A stretch of 64,000 nt of DNA. It comes from DASVBE01 sp963770375 (GTDB taxonomy: Bacteria; Actinomycetota; Actinomycetes; Streptosporangiales; Streptosporangiaceae). Each line of letters starts with the position of its first letter. The first letter of the stretch is position 1. The position numbers and the translations under genes are program-made. Shown one piece after another: positions 60,463-64,000 of the stretch. The notes below the pieces were generated by a model that ran no database searches, had not been told where the DNA came from, and saw nothing but the letters and a program-made list of their open reading frames with translations. The stretch covers positions 1-64,000 of the forward strand of contig CAVYPM010000003.1 of assembly GCA_963770375.1 (NCBI GenBank), given 5' to 3'.

Positions 60463-61236
60463 CTAAGGCGCCCAGAAGCCGTCCGGCAGCGCCTCGACGT
60501 AGGACGCGGCCTCATCGAGGCGGCCCGCGATGGGCAGCAGCGCGATCGCGGCCCGGTCGCCGGCGTCAGCCATGCTGCGGATGGCGCCTGCCTGCCGGCG
60601 GGCACGCTCGACGATTGCCGCGCCGAAGGCCCGGCGGTCACCGTCGTAGCGGTAGGTATCGAGCAGCAGATGAAGGCGGCGGGACCGTTCCCTGGCGTCG
60701 TCCAAGCTGGACTGCTCGCCGGCCTCCGGGGCGGTCAGCGGCACCCAGAGAAGTGCCGAGTACCCGAGATCGTCCTCTCGTGGCGACGGGCTCGCGATGT
60801 CCCAGTCGAAGAAGCCGACCAGCCGGTCGCCGTCCATCACCGCGTTGTACGGCGCCGCGTCCTGGTGGCCGACGATCCACCCGGGCCGCATCCTGCGATC
60901 TATGAACCACCGCTCGCCCTCGGGCGGCGTGAAGTCAGCTGTCGCGTCATGGACACGCCGTATCCACTGGCCGACCTGCACCAGAGTCGAGTCCGCGTAC
61001 ACCCAGCCGGGCCAGGGATCACGGTCGCCGATCATTTCGCCGGGCAGGTAGGTGAGCATCTGGCGCCCCTGCTCATCGAAGCCCAGTACCCGGGGAACGC
61101 CGTCAACGCCGGCCTGCTCCAGGTGCCGCAGCAGGGCGTGTACCGTCGGCGTCCAGGGCGAGGTTGGCTTGTGGACGACGCCACCGATCAGCACGGCGCC
61201 GTCCATGTTGCCACCCGGCAGGGTCTCCTCGCTCAT
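60463..61236 (-). CDS. Aminoglycoside phosphotransferase (APH) family kinase
   Basis: 257 residues from ATG 61236. Catalytic loop VGHQDAAPYNAVM (HxDxxxxN) near 119-131 and Mg2+ site FFDWDIASP near 140 are intact; the N-lobe is short (VLIGGVVHKPTSPWTPTVHA). Kinases of this family phosphorylate aminoglycosides, homoserine, choline or other small molecules, so resistance is not implied. It diverges from smpB. Confidence 0.87.
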   Translation of the reverse strand: MSEETLPGGNMDGAVLIGGVVHKPTSPWTPTVHALLRHLEQAGVDGVPRVLGFDEQGRQMLTYLPGEMIGDRDPWPGWVYADSTLVQVGQWIRRVHDATADFTPPEGERWFIDRRMRPGWIVGHQDAAPYNAVMDGDRLVGFFDWDIASPSPREDDLGYSALLWVPLTAPEAGEQSSLDDARERSRRLHLLLDTYRYDGDRRAFGAAIVERARRQAGAIRSMADAGDRAAIALLPIAGRLDEAASYVEALPDGFWAP

Positions 61237-61305
61237 TGCTGTTGCATACCAGTCCCCCCGCAGCAGCGACAGCGAATTTGGTGCCGGGGGCGGCAACCGG
61301 ACTTG

Positions 61306-61818
61306 GTGGAGGTCACCGCGACCAGGGAAACAGGCCGCAGGCTCATCGCCTCGAACAGGCGGGCCCGGCACGATTACACGATCCTGCGGACGTACGAGGC
61401 CGGGATAGTCCTGATCGGCAATGAGGTGAAGTCCCTGCGCGCCGGCCACGCGTCGCTGGCCGGCGCGTTCGTCCAGGAGGACGACGGCGAGCTGATGCTG
61501 CACGGCCTGCACATCGCCGAGCACGGATACGGCCGCCGCGGCACCGGCTCCCAGCCCCGGCGGACCCGCAAGCTGCTCCTGCACCGCGGCGAGATCGACA
61601 AGATCACCGGGCGGCTGGGCGACGCCGGCGTCGCGCTCGTGCCGCTGTCGCTGTACTTCCAGGACGGCTGGGCGAAGGTGGAGATTGCCCTGGCGCGCGG
61701 CCGGCGGTCCTTCGACAAGCGGCAGGCAATCGCCGAGCGGGACGCCGACCGGGAGATTGCCCGCGAGCTCAGCGACCGGCTGCGGGGCCGGCGACGACGG
61801 CCCCGCGGGCCGAAGTGA
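61306..61818 (+). CDS. smpB: SmpB, tmRNA-binding protein
   Basis: 170 residues from GTG 61306 (TTG 61303 possible). RETGRRLIASNRRARHDYTI, TYEAGIVLIGNEVKSLRAGH, PRRTRKLLLHRGEIDKITGR and LVPLSLYFQDGWAKVEIALA with SFDKRQAIAERD are SmpB throughout. SmpB carries tmRNA into stalled ribosomes; the C-terminal basic tail (RRRRPRGPK) fits. The usual neighbours (ftsE, ftsX) and ssrA are not here, and some positions differ from usual actinobacterial SmpB (ELMLHGLHIAEHGYGRRG). It may be the only copy or a second one. Confidence 0.92.
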   Translation: MEVTATRETGRRLIASNRRARHDYTILRTYEAGIVLIGNEVKSLRAGHASLAGAFVQEDDGELMLHGLHIAEHGYGRRGTGSQPRRTRKLLLHRGEIDKITGRLGDAGVALVPLSLYFQDGWAKVEIALARGRRSFDKRQAIAERDADREIARELSDRLRGRRRRPRGPK

Positions 61819-61846
61819 GAGGCGCGCCCGCGCGGCCGGTCCGGCC

Positions 61847-62626
61847 CTAAAGGACCGGGCTGGACCCGCCGTCGAGGTTGATCGCCGAGCCCGTCACGTA
61901 CGAGGCCCGGTCCGACAGGAGGTACGCGGCCAGATCGGCGAACTCCTCCGCCCGGCCGACCCGGCCCAGCGGGATGTCGCCGCCCTGGGCCAGCTTCCGG
62001 TAGAGCTCGTCCTCGGACTGGCCCGCCGCCGCTGCGCGCCGCCGCCACTGGCCGCTCTCGACCAGGCCGATGAGAATGGCGTTGACCCGGATGCCCTGCC
62101 CGCCGAGGTCCCTGGACGCCGCCTTGGTCAGGGCCAGCCCGGCCGCGCGGGAGGCGGCGGTCGGCAGCGACCCGGCGCCCGGCGCCTTGCTCCCGATGTT
62201 GAGCACGTTGACGATGGCCCCGCCGCCGGCCGCGGCCAGGTGCGGCACGGCCAGGCGGGTGCACCGGGCCGCCGCCAGGACCTTGAGGCTGAGGTCCTCG
62301 GTCCACTCCTCGTCAGAGACCTGCTCGACCCGCCCGGCGGCGCTCTTGCCCGCGTTGTTGACCAGGCCGTCGACCCGGCCCCACCGGCCGGCGGCCGCCT
62401 CGACGAACCGCTCGACACCGGGCGGGTCAGTGACGTCGGCCTGCACGGCGACCACCTCGCCCCCGGCCTGCCGCAGGCGCTGCTCCGTGGCGGCCAGCCG
62501 GCCCGGATCGCGCCCGCAGACCGCCACCCGGGCCCCCTCCTCAACGAGCCGGCCCGCGAGCGCGGCTCCCAGCCCGTCGGTCCCGCCGGTGATGAGGATG
62601 ACCTTGCCGCCGAGGTGAAGATCCAT
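61847..62626 (-). CDS. SDR-fold protein lacking the catalytic Tyr/Lys
   Basis: 259 residues from ATG 62626. Cofactor motif TGGTDGLG, DVTDPPGVE, LVNNAGKSAAG and the end YVTGSAINLDGGSSPVL are classical SDR. Where YxxxK should be, the sequence reads SLPTAASRAAGLALTKAASR: Tyr is replaced and Lys is Arg. The Ser of the triad lies in NIGSKAPG. It may be inactive, a binding protein, or use another mechanism. Convergent with smpB. Confidence 0.87.
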   Translation of the reverse strand: MDLHLGGKVILITGGTDGLGAALAGRLVEEGARVAVCGRDPGRLAATEQRLRQAGGEVVAVQADVTDPPGVERFVEAAAGRWGRVDGLVNNAGKSAAGRVEQVSDEEWTEDLSLKVLAAARCTRLAVPHLAAAGGGAIVNVLNIGSKAPGAGSLPTAASRAAGLALTKAASRDLGGQGIRVNAILIGLVESGQWRRRAAAAGQSEDELYRKLAQGGDIPLGRVGRAEEFADLAAYLLSDRASYVTGSAINLDGGSSPVL

Positions 62627-62749
62627 AGGGCAATTCTGATACCCCGGCCTGGCCAGTTGCAGCCGCACGAACTGGCCAGGCCGCCCAGATCCAGCCGATG
62701 TGCGCGTGAGCCTGCCCGGGGCGGGCAGCGTGCCTGCCGTCGGGTTTGT

Positions 62750-63001
62750 CTAGCTGTCGAAGGGCTGGACGTGGTAGCGCCCCGGGTCCAGGTTCTGGCA
62801 GCAGGACAGGCACCAGGGGCGGCGCACCGTCTGGCTGCTGTTGCGGCTGACCCAGAACCCGGCCGGGTTGTGCCGGCAGTGGATGCACAGCTGGATGGTG
62901 CGCGGCAGCCGGCGCGGCGCGGTCATGGTGCGCCGCCGACGGTTCGCGATGGCGGCGCCGGGCCGACGGGCCAGGATCTGGCGGAGGAGGGTGAGGTTCA
63001 T
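62750..63001 (-). CDS. Small zinc-ribbon-like protein
   Basis: 83 residues from ATG 63001, which overlaps the stop of the universal stress gene (ATGA). A basic first half (RRPGAAIANRRRRTMTAPRR) precedes CIHCRHNPAGFWVSRNSSQT and CLSCCQN, giving CxxC pairs 25 residues apart that should bind one zinc ion. Possibly nucleic-acid or protein binding. I do not recognise the family. The coupling points to a shared stress role. Confidence 0.65.
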   Translation of the reverse strand: MNLTLLRQILARRPGAAIANRRRRTMTAPRRLPRTIQLCIHCRHNPAGFWVSRNSSQTVRRPWCLSCCQNLDPGRYHVQPFDS

Positions 63002-63558
63002 GACGGCCTTCGTCCAGATTCGGTGTGCCATAGATCGGGTGGGGCGGTGCTCGCGGTCATCCTGGCCGGGGGGATGGCGAGCACCGGGCAGCTGGCTTTG
63101 CGCATGACCTGGTCGGGTACGCTGCCCCGGACCAGGCGGCTGAGGGCCGGCCGCGGGCGGCGGGTCAGCACGATCAGGTCCGCTGGCCACGCGGCCGCCT
63201 GCCACGCGATCGCGGCGGCCACATCGCCGCGCCGGGCATCCACCACGACGGTGGTGGCCCGCGGGCCGCCGCACGCCCAGGCCGCCAGCAGGGCCTCCTC
63301 CAGCACGGCCGTGGCCTCGCCGGGCGTCTCCAGGTAAACCCTGCCGACGATGGGCAGCGGCGGGTCGCAGGTCCGCACGTGGACCAGGCGCAGCACACCG
63401 TTGCCCGGGGCGCAGATCCGCGCCGCCACCGCCAGCGCCGGATATGCCTGGTCCGGCGCGCGCACCGGCACGAGGATCCGGCGGAACCAGGAGCCGCCGT
63501 CCCCGCGGTATTCGCCACCGCCGGGAACGGTCATCTCGCGCTGGTCTAGCGTCAGCAT
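62998..63558 (-). CDS. Universal stress protein domain protein
   Basis: 187 residues from ATG 63558 (GGGAGG 8 bases upstream). RRILVPVRAPDQAYPALAVA starts the USP fold, and the end LVRGSVPDQVMRKASCPVLA is the ATP-binding loop and last strand; the G-x2-G-x9-G part is modified. About 25 residues precede the domain and 20 follow. USPs are induced by starvation or hypoxia. Co-transcribed with the zinc-ribbon gene; divergent from the XRE regulator at 63806. Confidence 0.82.
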   Translation of the reverse strand: MLTLDQREMTVPGGGEYRGDGGSWFRRILVPVRAPDQAYPALAVAARICAPGNGVLRLVHVRTCDPPLPIVGRVYLETPGEATAVLEEALLAAWACGGPRATTVVVDARRGDVAAAIAWQAAAWPADLIVLTRRPRPALSRLVRGSVPDQVMRKASCPVLAIPPARMTASTAPPDLWHTESGRRPS

Positions 63559-63641
63559 CACGCCAACCTCCCGGGGATCGCTGCGGCCGGTTCCACTGTT
63601 GGCCCGGGCGGGGGTGGTCACCACACGTGATCGGTCACTGG

Positions 63642-63665
63642 ACTGCCCACAGGACTGCCCACAGG
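63642..63665. repeat. Tandem 12-bp direct repeat in a divergent promoter region
   Basis: ACTGCCCACAGG twice head to tail (63642-63653, 63654-63665), between the stress-protein gene (-) and the XRE regulator (+). May be a pair of regulator sites; otherwise nothing is seen in this 247-bp gap. Confidence 0.5.
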
Positions 63666-63805
63666 AATCGGCGGCGGGCCGCCCCGGTGACCGCTGACCT
63701 GGACGGATGGGTGATGGCGGCGGCGGGCGGGGCTGCGTACTGTTGGGGCAGGATCGGTTCAGCCCGCGGCGGGCCGCCGGCGGCGGGGCCGGAGAGGACG
63801 CTGGG

Positions 63806-64000
63806 GTGGGCGAGCCTGGGCTGAGTTTCGCTGGGCTGCTGCGGCAGCTGCGGTCAGAGGCGAAGCTGACGCAGGAGGAGCTGGCGGCGGCGGCGCGCCT
63901 GTCCCCGCGGTCAGTCAGCGACCTGGAACGGGGCATTAACCGCACCGCGCACAAGGACACCGCCGTGTTGCTGGCCGGGGCGCTGGGCCTGGCGGAGCCG
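63806..64000 (+). CDS. XRE-type HTH regulator, 5' end only
   Basis: GTG 63806 follows GGAGAGG. The 65 codons present read FAGLLRQLRSEAKLTQEELA, AAARLSPRSVSDLERGINRT and DTAVLLAGALGLAEP, a lambda-repressor-like HTH. This exact type is the N-terminus of large actinobacterial ATPase/TPR regulators, so the full gene is probably long. Cut by the window end. Confidence 0.85.
   Translation, partial: MGEPGLSFAGLLRQLRSEAKLTQEELAAAARLSPRSVSDLERGINRTAHKDTAVLLAGALGLAEP

Noticed and set aside
60463..61236. Aminoglycoside-resistance gene
   Set aside because: The kinase motifs are general to the APH fold; nothing indicates an antibiotic substrate.
61819..61846. tmRNA gene (ssrA) next to smpB
   Set aside because: The gap to the convergent SDR gene is under 30 bp and no tRNA-like ends are seen nearby.

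Overview
The window is very high-GC DNA (about 70-75% G+C by eye) with GTG/ATG starts, GGAGG-type ribosome sites, ATGA/GTGA overlaps and a gene set typical of a soil actinomycete: ECF41 sigma factor, several MFS drug exporters with TetR repressors, P450, tyrosinase, LAL and NarL regulators, MerR proteins, metX-metY, smpB, a universal stress protein. I cannot assign a genus. No rRNA, tRNA, CRISPR array, transposase or phage gene was seen; it reads as chromosomal accessory and regulatory territory.

Layout. 0-3 kb: 3' part of a large secreted repeat-containing esterase (-). 3.2-6.7 kb: GNAT, MerR/GyrI regulator, TrxC-type thioredoxin, COG1237-type metallo-beta-lactamase hydrolase, a cut-off methyltransferase. 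6.7-10.5 kb: MFS exporter, the remains of a divergent MBL-rhodanese / ArsR-rhodanese pair that lost both 5' ends, and a methyltransferase with an in-frame TGA. 10.6-13.5 kb: Nudix, crotonase, AHSA1 remnant, SDR, then a large composite inverted repeat. 13.6-15.5 kb: ECF41 sigma factor (frameshifted) with its NAD-epimerase partner and a matching ECF41 promoter. 15.5-22.5 kb: DUF445 protein, epoxide hydrolase + P450, small conserved protein, lipoprotein-like hydrolase, LtrA, frameshifted methyltransferase. 22.5-29.6 kb: flavin monooxygenase + OsmC (-), metX-metY-CoA-binding operon (+), winged-helix protein, a 36-codon gene, VOC protein. 29.6-31 kb: tyrosinase plus a separately encoded C-terminal-domain-like protein. 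31-38.2 kb: OmpR-type response regulator, GT-C glycosyltransferase, ABC exporter with TetR, sensor kinase whose leader looks like a collapsed response-regulator gene. 38.3-42.7 kb: two DHA2 exporters and two TetR repressors with clear operators. 42.8-46.7 kb: aminotransferase, epimerase remnant, MerR-TPR fusion, secreted beta-propeller protein. 46.8-53.4 kb: LAL regulator, methyltransferase, TetR and DHA2 exporter. 53.6-56.2 kb: membrane protein + NarL-type two-component pair. 56.4-64 kb: secreted sugar-dehydrogenase-like propeller, SMP-30 lactonase, M13 peptidase, phosphotransferase, smpB, SDR, zinc-ribbon protein + universal stress protein, and the 5' end of an XRE-type regulator.

An important caution: about ten otherwise well-conserved genes carry one single-base frameshift or stop, and at least five others are cut at sharp junctions. 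This density fits an incompletely polished or locally collapsed assembly at least as well as real gene decay, so every broken gene below should be checked against reads. I found no clear-cut new multi-gene system. The best leads are the tyrosinase/lid pair, the TGA-containing methyltransferase with a hairpin 11 nt downstream, the MerR-TPR fusion, the paired leaders of the response regulator and sensor kinase, and the out-of-context smpB.
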